DNA of 64,000 nucleotides from Miscanthus floridulus. Its lineage: Eukaryota; Streptophyta; Magnoliopsida; Poales; Poaceae. The position numbers and the translations under genes are program-made. Below, one piece after another: positions 32,151-43,740 of this stretch (within the stretch, counting starts at the first letter, position 1; each line of letters opens with the position of its first letter). The DNA lies in contig NC_089591.1 of NCBI RefSeq assembly GCF_019320115.1, positions 61,699,798 to 61,763,797 on the forward strand. The letters are read 5' to 3'. The notes under the pieces were generated by a model. It had not been told where the DNA came from, did not search any database, and saw only the letters and a list, made by a program, of their open reading frames with translations.

Positions 32151-33404
32151 TAAGACTTGTTTTGCGATGCTACTTATGTACTCATGAACATTTTAGATTT
32201 CATTGCAGTACTAAGAAATATTTCCCATGCTCATAGGATCTTTTGTGATGCCTTTCTTGACTCCCAAATTCCTGTAGCAAAAAACTAAACTAGAATCGCG
32301 TTCTAATTCTCACTTCACCTGCTAGAAGTATTCCCATGCTTCCTTTTTCCGGTACTGATTTCTCACGTCTTGAAACCTTGGAGTTTGAAGCTCATGCCCT
32401 CCTTTTTAATGCCAAGTTGGCTGCTACACTCGATCTGCAGGATGCAACTCTGTGAACTAACAATTAGGTAATTGACCTCCGCTATGCTGGCTGGATCGTC
32501 ACACACTAATCATGGACATTGGTCAATGCATCTTACAATTGCTAAGCGCAAGACATCGATCAAGAAAGAAACTACCCTCTAGTCGAGATTCGTCGAGAAA
32601 CAAATAAGATAGTTGATGCTATTTCTAAAAGGGCCAGATGAATAATCATCTTGAATTCATGCCTTTTCTCTTGCCAGCACTTGCTCATTCCTCTAACTTG
32701 TAATGTAGCGTGTGATAGGAAACGATTGATGCATGTGGGCTTGTGGCTCCAACCAAATGATTGATGCTTGTGGGCTTGTGGCTCCAACCAAATGAAAAAA
32801 AAATTACTCGGAACGTGGTAGTTGTTTTTGTTAGCGGATACTCCTCTATCCAAAAAAAATAGTGCAATTCTCGTTTTTTTAGAAGAAAGAGAATTTTAAG
32901 TTTGACAAGTCTAATAAAATAAAAAGTATTAAAATTTATGATACCAAATAAACATCAGAGTTACATGTTTGGAGTCATAAATGTTAATTTAGTAAAACTT
33001 AATTGGTTGCGCCCTTTTTGGACAAAGGTAAGAAAGAACAGTCAGTAGTCGTCATGCCCTACCAGCTCTATAGAAAGCCTTTTCTTTTTAATAAAAGGAG
33101 AAGACAACTGGTGACACGTTGGGCCGTACTAGCCAACTGGCCATCTGGGCCGGGCTAGCTTGATTTTAAGCTCAACAAAACAGCCCACAACCATAGTCCT
33201 AGCCGTTGTGTATATAGAGTTATTATAACATGGCTAATTGAGAAGAAGTGGCAATAAAAAAAAAACTAGCTTATATTTTCCCCAACTATTGCTGGTTGTA
33301 CGAGTGAGGGAGTAATAACGAGGGCATAACACAGACATAACCCAAGAAAAGAAATGAGGAAAACCAAGAAAGGAATTTTTTTTTTTACAGATTTTTAGTT
33401 TCAA
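32151..33404. other. Intergenic DNA with a 35-bp tandem duplication
   Basis: Two 35-bp units at 32724-32758 and 32759-32793 differ at one base. A truncated Stowaway-like start (TACTCCTCTATCCAAAAAAA, about 32839) is not matched by an opposite end. No gene is supported. Confidence 0.5.
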
Positions 33405-33676
33405 CTAGAAACACTGGCGCGGCGCGGCTTTGCCGCGCCCTCCTTGATGGACCTGTCGATTGTATACAAGTTTGGTACAATAATATACTGTGCCTGTTAT
33501 TCAATTTGCTTGATGCAGCAACGGTTTGATCTATGAAGCACTATGAACGTGCACTGCTGTTCAGAACCCTACAGTAATAGTAACAAGCCCTTGTTTTTTA
33601 GTTTGTTTTTTGCAGCAATTAAGTATGCAACAATACACCTGGTAGTGAAGTTTTAGAATGCCGACAACTTAATAGA
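33405..33676 (-). mobile_element. Short non-autonomous Helitron, intergenic
   Basis: In minus orientation it starts TCTATTAAGTTGTCGGC at 33676 and ends in a strong GC hairpin (GGCGCGGCAAAGCCGCGCC) then CTAG at 33405. The flanking bases are A (33404) and T (33677), the A/T target expected of Helitrons. 272 bp, no coding capacity. Confidence 0.7.
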
Positions 33677-33733
33677 TTGATATATTGTCTCATTGTAGAT
33701 ATAAGTGTCTAGATTGGTACAGGGCATCAGTTA

Positions 33734-33964
33734 GGGCGCGTTTAGTTGGCAAAAAGTTTTGGTTTTGGGTACTGTAGCACTTCGTTTGTATTTGGCAATT
33801 AGTGTCTAATTATGGACTAATTAGATTCAAAAGTTTCGTCTCGTCATTTCTCACCCAACTGTGCAATTAGTTTTGTTTTTCGTCTACATTTAGTACTCCA
33901 TGCATGTGCCGTAAAATTCGATGTGACACTTTGGGGTGAAAATTTTTAGAATCTAAACAGGGCC
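33734..33964. mobile_element. Tourist-like MITE with TTA target duplication
   Basis: Begins GGGCGCGTTTAGTTGGC and ends AATCTAAACAGGGCC, flanked by TTA at 33731-33733 and 33965-33967. 231 bp. The interior (TAATTAGATTCAAAAGTTTCG) is typical of a widespread grass Tourist family. Confidence 0.85.
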
Positions 33965-33994
33965 TTAGTATACTCCAACAGAAGGAACCAGTAG

Positions 33995-34259
33995 TTTTTG
34001 AGAGTTCTGGACCTCGGAGGAGTTTGTACTTTAAGTGTGGGTCACCTCAGAGGTCTACAGAAGTTAACATTTGAGTGGTAACAATGTCTCCACCACAGTA
34101 AGTGAGGAATCCTCTGATTACATGTCATAGGAGTGCTATCAGCAGTAACAAACTGAGACTCTGAAAACATGACTGGATTTTGCTTTGCAACTGCGCAGCC
34201 ACCTGAGTACTAATGAAAGACCCCACACTTCCTGAATCCACCAAAATTAATGCTTTGAG
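33995..34259 (-). pseudogene. Ty3/gypsy aspartic protease fragment
   Basis: In minus orientation the sequence reads ALILVDSGSVGSFISTQVAA, with the retropepsin VDSGS active-site motif at 34228-34242. After a frameshift it continues as SESQFVTADSTPMTCNQRIP, resembling the next part of gypsy proteases. No flanking pol or LTR is present; it is an isolated decayed fragment. Confidence 0.55.
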
Positions 34260-34388
34260 TATATATAATTATATACACATTTGTATCAATGATATGCTAA
34301 AAAACACTGATTTCAAATAAATAGAGTATGTGTATATCAGAGAAATGTCAAAAATAAATTTCTAAATTGCTGAGGTGCAAAAGGTCCG

Positions 34389-34523
34389 GCCTGTTCGTTT
34401 GGCTGTGGCTTGTCGTAAACGATCGTAAATTTTCAGCCGGAACAGTATTTTTCTCTCACACAAACCAGGCAGCAGTACTTCTTCACGAACCAGCAACGAT
34501 ACGAACCAGCCAACCGAACAGGC
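34389..34523. mobile_element. MITE of the CCTGTTCG family, copy 2
   Basis: Ends GCCTGTTCGTTTGGCTG and CAGCCAACCGAACAGGC, 135 bp. The interior includes CAGTATTTTTCTCTCACACA, the inverted form of the family's shared block. No clear target duplication. Confidence 0.65.
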
Positions 34524-34879
34524 TGGGGAAAAAAGAAACAACAAGTCATCGGAGCTATATATGCCGAAGGCCCTTCACAACGTTATCATATAGAGTTGGG
34601 ACGGTTTGCATTCTGATCAATTTTCTTCCCTCCCTGCAGTCCTTGCAAATTGGAAGGTACTGATTTACTTCAGTTCAAATAGCACACTCTTCTTTTTCAG
34701 AATCCATGAGTTACTTTTCTGATGGTTCCAGTAGCATGAAAAATAAGGGCTATAAGCAAAGAAATTTTGCACTTTCTAGTCTAGTCTAGCATTACAAACA
34801 TATTCTCTAACATCGAAAGCAGGCACATCTAGCTACTGGTGTACTTTCACTTTTCTAGCCCCTAATAATTTTTTCGATT

Positions 34880-35045
34880 GAAGGGCGGGCCTGGTGCAAG
34901 CGGTAGAGTCTTACCGCCTATGACCGGAAGGTCCCGGGTTCAAGTCGCGGTCTCCTCGCATTGCACAGGCGAGGGTAAGGCTTGCCACTAATACCCTTCC
35001 CCAGACCCCGCACAGAGCGGGAGCTCTCTGCACTGGGTACGCCCT
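34880..35045 (+). mobile_element. Au SINE with perfect 17-bp target duplication
   Basis: A tRNA-derived head with A box (GTGCAAGCGGTAGAGTC) and B box (GGTTCAAGTCGC) is followed by a body ending CACTGGGTACGCCCTT, as in the Au SINE family first found in Aegilops. The flanks TAATAATTTTTTCGATT at 34863-34879 and 35046-35062 are identical, which fixes both ends. The element appears full length. Confidence 0.93.
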
Positions 35046-35062
35046 TAATAATTTTTTCGATT

Positions 35063-36418
35063 AACTAAATAGGTAAATTCTTCACCTAGTGAATGATGGA
35101 GTTGATACTTGGTAGGGCACGGGAAGGGTGTTTAATAGTAAATCTAAAAAATGCAAATGAGTATACCTACCTGTCGAAGAACACACAGGACGTTCCCTAC
35201 TAAATAACCTAAAAGAGAGCTCTGAGTCGACAGCGGTGAGAGCGCCGTCCAGGTAAAGCTTGATGACAGTGATCAAGTGTCGTGGCTGCAATTGTCCATT
35301 GGTAGGTGATGAACAGAATAAGAAATAATATTGAAGTTATCCACTTGCATAGATGTTTCAGGTTCAAACTGAATAATCATCTCACATTTTTTTTCCTTTT
35401 TCCACAACGGTGAACTCAAATTTCATTACCAGGACAACGAAACTACAAAGCTCGCAAATTCTATGTTGTAGCAGGTTATCAGGAACAATCATCTCACATA
35501 GGCAAAGCATCGAGCACTTGGTGTGCTCTAAACATACAGAGGTGGGCAACAGGGAACAGACCTCGTAGCGGGGCACAAGCACAATGTTCCTTGCCTTCCT
35601 GTGGGGAGAAGGCTACAACAGTAGGGACATGCGCTGGAGAAGGGAGGTGGCGCCAGGAACATCGGAGAGGCGAGGGGCGATCACCACCGGTATCTCGTCG
35701 CGGATGTCGCGGTAGAACTGTGCTTCTCCAAGAGATCCGCTGGCTGGATCAAGCGGAGGGAAGTGTGGATCGGTCGCGGCACCGCCACTGCGGCGTACGA
35801 AGCGGCGACCGCCGCGGCTGCAAGGAGAAGCGAGCGACGTCTTTGGGACTGCTACGAATGGGACGAGTTGCTGTGCGCCTGGCGCCGAGAAGGTAGCGGC
35901 TTGGGTGCGACAGCGGCGGCGGTGGTGGCGGTCGGGCTGTTGCTCGTGGCGAGTGCTAGTTGTTTCGCGGAGGTTGTAGAGCGAGAGGAAATAATCGGTC
36001 GAGATTTTTTCTGTTGACGCGGCGAGATGAGGTGCGAGTGTCTACGGTGCATGTTTTGTCGACACGTGGCAATATAATACGGTAGATTGGATGGTGCGGA
36101 TTTCGTCTTTCAAGAGATAGGCCGCCTTGAAGATTACAAAATTTGGTGAACTCACTCTACACAATACTACAGTCTACAATTCAGTTAGTTGGCCTGATGA
36201 TTAGCAAGGTGGATATCAGATTAGGAAGGGGTTTTATCAGCTTGGTTATTGCAGTTTCAACACATAACGTTCTTAAATTTTTGATAGTTGTTCAGTTTGA
36301 ATGGTGAAATGGTGTCTTACAGCTTACGCTGAAATCTCGTCGGTCGATAGGGAACTGGTGGAACTACATCCGAACCAAATTTCGTGCATTGTTGACCCCT
36401 GGTTCAGGGGACATACAA
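35063..36418. other. Intergenic DNA containing one unclassified ORF
   Basis: On the plus strand, 35763-36017 encodes 84 residues beginning MWIGRGTATAAYEAATAAAA and ending in a hydrophobic stretch (AAAVVAVGLLLVASASCFA) and a short acidic tail. Upstream codons are open in the same frame for some distance. The sequence is GC-rich and alanine-rich and I recognise no family, so it may be a gene fragment or chance. The rest shows no feature. Confidence 0.25.
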
Positions 36419-36531
36419 CCTGTTCGTTGGTTGGTTTCTGTGCTGATAAACTCTACTGGTGCTGGTTTGTTGTGAAAGAAAAATATTATACATGGCTGAT
36501 AAGGTCTGACTAAAACCAACCAGCGAATAGG
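36419..36531. mobile_element. MITE of the CCTGTTCG family, copy 3
   Basis: Ends CCTGTTCGTTGGTTGGT and ACCAACCAGCGAATAGG, 113 bp, with TTGTTGTGAAAGAAAAATA inside. More diverged than copy 2. Confidence 0.6.
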
Positions 36532-37004
36532 CTGATAGTCTCAGATTTCTTTGAATGTCTATTGCCATGGCCTTTTGTTCGGTTATTATGGTTGCTATCG
36601 TTGATGCCTAAGTTTGCAACTTGGTGATTTTTTTTTTGCGGTTGTAATTCTATAGAGGTTCTATTATACCCGGTTTTTCCCGAATACACAAAAAAAAACT
36701 TGTGCACCATTGTAGTAAAATTCTATTATACCCGTGTTGTTGATTAGGATAGAAGCTTAGAGTGAACCGGTTAGTCCCATCATTTTTTACTCCTCACTAG
36801 TAATTTTTTCCACATAAACTGTTGTCTCAATTGTGATTATGATTCCCATTGCTTATTTTATTTGTTGGTTGAAACTCTCCTATCATTGCCTGACCCGGAC
36901 CGCTCAATGACACCAATCCTAAAGAGCAAAGATCCTCTTGAAAGGAAATCGTGATTTGAGAATAAGAAATAGTCGCCAGTAGGCACGAGGAAAAGAAACT
37001 CATG

Positions 37005-38345
37005 TTTTTTTCTCAAATACGTAAAAGATTTGTGTATCATTGTATTAAGAAGAAGAGTTTGAACTTACAAACAACGTGCATCTGTCGAGCGCCGAAGAAG
37101 GTCGACCAAACAGCCGTAGCTGGACCATCCTAGCAAGAGGGATCACGTTTTGATATTACATATATGAAAAACAACCAATACCGACTCAGCGGTGCAACCT
37201 AGGAGGTGGCCTTGCGTCTTCGCGGCTGCTTATACGAACCCTTTCGACCGTCTGCGAAGAGCACATCCAGTGCTTCGGCGTTTGACGCAGTCAGGTTTTC
37301 GTCGAAGATCCTATCAAAGGCCTCCAGTTCCGATACGGATGGCGCTGATGGACCCTTCGTGTAACCCATACGCTGCATGATTATGACCTCGCCTCGTTTG
37401 GAAGCAGGTACTCGAGAGAAGTTTTGGGCCGCCAACCGTCAGCTCCGCCATGGCATCACCGCCTTCGCAGGCGGCTACTTGGGCGGCTCCCGAATCAGCG
37501 GGGAGTCTCTCTTGCGCACCACTTTCTTGGTGAAGTTGTCGAGGCGGCGCTTGAAGGAGTCGTTGTTGTCCACGATCTGATGACCATCCACCGGCGGTGT
37601 ACTGTCAAGATCAGCATCCACCGAGAGGTCAATGGGACCGAAGCATGGTGGGTAGCCCTCTCCGTTCACCGTGGGCGCATCAATGGCCGAGGTGGCGTCG
37701 AACACTAGCCGCCTTGGCGTGACCTGTGTCACCGGGGGCGTGGTCGCTGGTGGTGGTGCCTGCTGGGATGGCGTCTGCTGCGCCCCACAGGTGATCACCA
37801 TCGGGGCCTCGTCCTCCAGCTGGCAGACCACCTGAGTTTGGTGCCTAGGAGGAGGGCACATGATGAGCCGACTGCTCGCGAGTGAGGCCGCAACTCCACC
37901 AGCATCGGGCCCTTCGTGATGTCACAATCCAGCGAGGCGCCTGAGTATGGCGTCAGCATCAGCGGGTCAAGCTCGATAAGGCCCGTCTCACTAGTTCGCT
38001 CACCATGCCTGGCCGATGCTCTAGCATCGTTAGAGGTGTCGCTCGGTGCTACCGGCGTGTCCCCTGCCGATCAACCATGGCATCTTCATTGCCTGTGTCT
38101 GCATCTAGGCCGGGCTCCAACAGCGGCAACGGTGTCACCCGTTGCTTTTGGGGCGGCCTCTATCGACCGACCGCGGCGCCTCTGTCGTCGCTGTTGGTGG
38201 CCGTCACTGGCAGGATCGACAGGTCGTTGTGGCTGGCCACCCATGGCGCCTGTAGTGCCCGAGCATCTCAAGCCTGCGAACCGCGGTGCTTGCAGTCGCG
38301 CACAATTTGTCGAAAACCCTTGCAGCGCAGACAACGCTGGGGTAG
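37005..38345 (-). pseudogene. LINE ORF1-like element A, 3' half (interrupted by Sirevirus copy 2)
   Basis: In minus orientation this half resumes with the second zinc knuckle, CLRCKGFRQIVRDC, where the usual histidine is glutamine. A variable middle part follows, and the C-terminus (SRVPASKRGEVIIMQRMGYT, then FDENLTASNAEALDVLFADG) stops at 37199. The 3' tail ends AATACAATGATACACAAATC and a short A-run at 37011-37005, as in grass L1-type LINEs. No endonuclease or reverse transcriptase ORF follows, so the element seems to carry ORF1 only. Its 5' half is at 50998-52010. Confidence 0.55.
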
Positions 38346-39894
38346 TGAAAGGATCAAGATGCCTAAGAGGGGGGGGGTGAATTGGGCTAATTCTAAGTTT
38401 TCTTGCAATAAACAAATCATACGGTTAGCCCAATTAACCCCTTGTGCCTAGAAAAGTGTTTCTATTAATCTAACGCACAACAGACTTGCAACCTATGTTC
38501 CAAACTTACTCTAGCATGGCAATTCTATGAATGTAAAGACAAGTATTGAATTGCTCAAAGTAAATGCTCAAAGTAAATGCTCAAAGTAAATAGAGAGAGA
38601 GGAACGCGGCGATGTTTTACCGAGGTATCAGAGAGTCGCCACTCCCAACTAGTCCTCGTTGGAGCATCCGCACAAGGGTGTAGCTCCCCCTTGATCCGCA
38701 CAAGGATCAAGTGCTCTCTATGGGTTGATTCTTCGACACTCCATCACGGCGAATCACCCAAAGCCGCTCACAACTTGAGTTGGGTCACCCACAAGCTCCG
38801 TCGGATGATCACCAAGCTCCCAATCACCACCAAGCCGTCTAGGTGATGGCGATCACCAAGAGTAACAAGCACGAACTCTTAACCACTTGAAGCCTAATGA
38901 GAAGATGGATGCACACTTGGCTACTCTTGATTCACTAATGAGGCTACTCTCTTGGATTCTCAAATCTCAATCACCTCACTAGGACCTTGCTCTTCTTGGC
39001 ACTCACAAACGTGTTTCTCAGCTGTTGGAATGAGCAAAAGTGACTCCACACACGAGTGGAGCTTCTATTTATAAGGCAGCCTGAAAAACGAACCGTTATG
39101 AGCTTCTGCGGGGTGACCGGACGCTCTGGTCAGTTCAACCCGTGAACCAGTGAAAATGTGTTGACCGAACGCTGGCAGGGTCCGGTCACCACTGACCGGA
39201 CACGTCCGGTCACATTAAACCCTTACTGGACTCGACCGGACGCTGAACCCCCAGGGTCCGGTCAGTACTAACCGGACGCGTCCGATCATAGATTCCCTTC
39301 TCTAGAACCTTACTGGAGTCGATCGGACGCTGCCTCTCAACGTCCGATCACTTGACCTCTCCAGCGTCCGATCGCACCGAACGCAGTCTGTTGATCAAAT
39401 GAACTGACCGGACCCTGCGGCCAGCGTCCGGTCACACCGGAGCCAGCATCTGGTCAGTATTTGACCCTCTATTCACTTCCAACTCTCGAACATATGTGAA
39501 TGAAGTTTGCTCCAATGGATCTTAGGCATTTGTAGGAGCTACCTAGAGCTAGTTTTAGCAAGTGTGCACCACACCTAACTCACTAGACTCATCTAGGTCA
39601 AGCTACCTATCCATACCCTCCTTTATAGTACGGCCAAAGGAAAAACAAAGTCCTAAACTACTCTAAGTGTCTCTCCAACTCCAATGAACACTTAGAACTA
39701 GTCATCCTTAACCTTGTCGTCCATCCTTTGAAAACCGAAACGATTTCCATCGTAGGGGCATGACAACCTTGATTGCCCAATTGATCTCCATTACCATGAC
39801 CTAACTTAATTGCCTCTACAAAACACACGTTAGTCATAATAATCTTGTATTGTCATTAATCACCAAAACCCAACTAGGGGCCTAGATGCTTTCA
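38346..39894 (-). repeat. 3' LTR of Sirevirus copy 2
   Basis: 1549 bp, TGAAAGGATC to GATGCTTTCA on the plus strand. TATA box (as TATTTATA) at 39066-39073; palindromic half-sites at about 39110-39455. It has three tandem GCTCAAAGTAAAT units at about 38553-38592, where the other LTR has one. Confidence 0.95.
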
Positions 39895-39911
39895 ATCTCC
39901 CCCTTTTTGGT
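39895..39911 (-). other. Polypurine tract of Sirevirus copy 2
   Basis: The complement reads AAAAAGGGGGAGAT directly before the 3' LTR. Further purine blocks lie at about 40320-40375, as in copy 1. Confidence 0.8.
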
Positions 39912-40391
39912 GATTGATGACAATACCACCTCGAGTATGTGAAAGAGTGAGATTTTTGATGGGCTTGGTTCATATAATCTTTTGTCGATAAGAACAAAAG
40001 TGTTAGTCAAGCTTATATGACTCAAGCCAACACAATGTACTCAAGAGATATGAAATAAGCATGAGTACAAGTAACAACGCTCATTTGCATCGAAGTATAA
40101 ACGCGGAAGCAAAGACAAATGAGCATAACACAAGTGATATAACATATAAACAATGTAAAGTAGAGAGCACACATGTCATATATCACAATCACGTAGATAT
40201 CACTATCACATAGATATAATAATATGCATGAAAGTAATACACGAATGCATAAACGTAATAGTGTATCACACAAATAAGACTTCAAATGTATATAGTAGAC
40301 TAATACTAGATAACTAGCTTCCCCTAAAAGTCGCTCCCCCTGAGTCTACATACTCGAACCCTCTTCCCCTTTGGCGTCAAACACCAAAACC

Positions 40392-42231
40392 TAAGGGTCG
40401 GTCGGCGGGGCTGCAGCGGATGAGCCGGGCGCTGAAGTACGTGGAGCAAGATGAAACTGAGTGCCATCATCATCTGACCCTGAGCTCTGTACTGACTGAC
40501 CCTCTGTAGCAGGAAGTGTCGCTAAAGCGGTCTAGGTCTGAGTTGGGGCAGGTGCTGCCTGTGAAGCTGCTAGAATATCTGTCGTAGGATCTAAAGAGGC
40601 GACAGATGAGGGGAGCCTCTGAGTAGTCATGACAACTGGAGCTGCTGTAGAAGGACCGGCGGCATGCATATGAGGCGGTGTAGGCATGCCAGTTAACTCG
40701 TTGAAGGATGCTCCAAGACTCCTAGAGACCGACGTGTTAGGCACAAATAGCGAGGAAGACTGATCCGGTGAGAAGCCCGTATGATATGGAGTGAACTGCG
40801 GGACTACCACTGGTGAGGACAACCATTGGGACACCTGAACTGTGAGTGAAGCAAACAGAGCTAGAGGCTGTCCCTGACTCTAAAGCCCACTGGGCTGTAC
40901 AGCTGGAGTCGTCATAGTGGTGGCAGGCTGAGCAAGCTGGGGCAAAAGCTATGGCTGTGGGGCCCTAAGAGCTGTTACTACATGCTGCATAAATCCCATG
41001 AGCTGCTGCTGCATAAGTATCTGCTGCTGATGAAGGAGCTATTGCTACCGCTGGAACTCGTCCTGACGAGCCTAAAACCATGCAAAGTTGGCAGCTGTCT
41101 CCTGAGCATGTCGTGCCTGATCCTGCTACATCCGCTCAAGAATGGCAATCAATGCGGGGTCCATCTGCGGTGCAGGTGGAGCTGAGCTAGAACTGCCGAC
41201 CTCTGCATCATGTCTACGTGGAGGCATCTGAGGAATCGACTGATAGTCATCATCCGAACTGTCACTAGACTCGGTCATCTCCTGCTGTGCCTCAAGCTGC
41301 TCCTCCTCAATAGCGGCTATGCCTCTGATGATCTCATCCTGCTAAGCTGCTGACTCTAGAACATCTAGACGATGACTGGGCTGAGCGGGTGCCTATGGTG
41401 TGCTATGCCGAATCCTCGACCAATCAGATCTTTTAGCCCCAACAAATACGACAAGTAGGGGCGGATATGCTCTCTGGCTGCCGCCACAATAGACTCTATA
41501 CTGCAGACTCTCTGAGATCTGAACACTGCCCCACTGTTGAGATAAGTATTATAGAAATCGTCCTGGAGCGGTGTATAGAAACCCTCTGCTGCTCTCTCAT
41601 CCCTCCTCGGAGGGAACCACATGGCAAACTCAACAAACCTCAGCTAGCGAACCTGTCTGGCTGTGGCAGCCCTCAAGTCAAGGTGTACCACTGGAGGTGG
41701 ACCCTGTGGTCTAGGCGGGGGGCGTGAACCCCTACGCTATGTAGCTGGCCTCAGTGGAACTATAGCACTGGTATGACCAGAGCGGCGTAGCTGGGGTGCT
41801 GGCTCGGTCTCCTCGGCCTGCTGGCCCTCCTAAGTCTCCTGAGCTAGCTGAGGCTCTGCTGGTGGGGGCTCCTGCTGTGGCTCCTGCTGGGACTCCCCCT
41901 GACGCTGAGGCTCCTCAATAGCCAGACGATGTCCTGCCATCATGACAGTCCCAGGTGGACTACCATGAAGTCGCTCAATCTCCCTCAGTCTGCCATGCGC
42001 GTCTAGTGCCAGATGATCTGCTATGACAACTCCACTGCGGGCACCTCCTCTCTCGGCATGCTCTGCGGCCTCAGCGACTGCTGCTGCTCTCGCTGTCTCT
42101 GCGTTGAGGTACTTGTGCTTCTTGGATGTCACCTGCTTCGTTGCCTTGCCTTTCGATCCTGCGGGCTAGCGAGGCGGGGGCCTCCGATCGTCATCTCCTG
42201 GACCACCACCAACATTCTTCGTGCAAGCCAT
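40392..42231 (-). pseudogene. Sirevirus ORF3, copy 2, stops and internal deletion
   Basis: Starts at ATG near 42231 (MACTKNVGG, where copy 1 has MARTKNVGG, a CGC-to-TGC change). TAG codons replace CAG at about 42168 and 41830. The conserved region FPPRRDERAAEGFYTPLQ is present (from about 41622), but at about 41415 the sequence jumps from GLKDLIG to the region that in copy 1 lies about 610 bp later, removing most of the transposon-type domain. The proline/glutamine-rich C-terminal part and the PTPPHMHA stretch remain to about 40392. Confidence 0.7.
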
Positions 42232-43740
42232 CTGATCTGACAAGAAGATGAACTACCGCTGACGAAGATTAACTATCAAACTAACACACCTGAGGCTTGG
42301 CCTCGATCCGTACTCGCGAGCTTGGCTCCGAGTTGACTGACAACTGCCACAAGAACCTCAACGGCACCGACTCGTTGCACGATAGAATAGATGGATATAT
42401 GAATAAATACAATATATCTAATAGATGCGAAAACCCTAGGAAGCAAGCAATGTAGGTACAAAATTGAAATGATGGGCATGCTACCTAATGATCAGTGATC
42501 TGGGAAAAGAAGAGATGTCGCGCGGGGAAACACTGAACCGGCTAGGGTTAGGGTTCTCGAAGCTCTGCGAAGAATCGGCCGGGGATCAGCAATAATGACA
42601 AAGTAAGGGTTGCTGCACTAATGCTAGGTAATTTGATGAATCGGTAGAAGGGCCTTACCGGCGTGGAGGTAGGGCTAGGGCACGACAGATCGGCGCGGTG
42701 GAGCTGCTCGCTGGCTGGAGGCGCCGGATGCACTGGCTCGGCTCTGGCGGCACTAGATCACGAGAGGCGCGCGGGAGCAGAGGACGGCGATGTGGTGACG
42801 CGCGGTGGCTTGAGCGTGCAAGGAGGCTCGATGGCGTGCACGGCTAGCGATGGTGTGGAGCAGGGGCGAGCGCGGGCGGCTGGAGATGAACAACGGTGAG
42901 GGCACAGGATGTGTTGGCGCGGCGAGCTGCGGCAGCGTCGGCGGCTAGGGCATGGGTTAGACCGGTGGCGGAATAGGCCAGCAAGGTACGATCGATTGAT
43001 TAAATAGGTCCCCCAACGCGACAAGAAAGGAAACGGAAAAGGAGTCCTGAAGCCGCATGAGATCCACTGACCGGATGCTCCGGTGATAGCAACTAGACGC
43101 TACCACCCAGCGTCCGGTCGATTCTAGAGAGGTCAAATTCCTCTACAATCGTGACCGAACGCGTCGAGTGGTCCATGACCGGACGCAGGCAGGGTCCGAT
43201 CAGCTTAGCCTGATTCTCCTTCAAACGACTGGACGCTGGATCCCTTCCTGACCGGACGCACAAACACAGCATCCGGTCACTCCTTCAGCAGTAGTTCACC
43301 TCCTATGAACTGACCGGACGCTGGACAACAGCGTCCGGTGTAGTGTCCGGTGGTCCTTTTCCAGCAAATCTTCAAAGTTCCTTCACGCTGCCTGTTCCCA
43401 ATCAAGTCCCAACTTGAATAAGATCCAAATAAACACCAATTGAGACTGATATGAGTGACCTCTCTCAAACCCTCATATTTTGCAAAATATTTTGCCTTTG
43501 GCTATAATTCTTTTTAAGAAAATAGGCAATAAGAGGGCAAATGGAACAAAACGATAAAAACAACATCTATGCATATGCAATACTTGTAAGTAAATCTAGT
43601 TGCTTGTCAAGTTTGATCCAAGGTTAAGCTTCTTCACACGCTTTTCGACGGTTATCTTAATCATGTTAGACAAGCCCTATATGCATTGCCAAAAATTAAA
43701 CATGTTGTATATTACAATGAATGCAAGGGACAACACAAGC
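42232..43740 (-). promoter_or_regulatory. Spacer with palindromic array and leader upstream of ORF3, copy 2
   Basis: GACCGGAC/GTCCGGTC half-sites occupy about 43065-43351. Reading leftward, a TATA-like TATTTAAT (about 43006-42999), a GC-rich leader and a donor-like CCG|GTAAGG at about 42658 follow. The acceptor position that is GTGCAG in copy 1 is GTGCAA here (about 42376). Layout matches copy 1. Confidence 0.45.
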
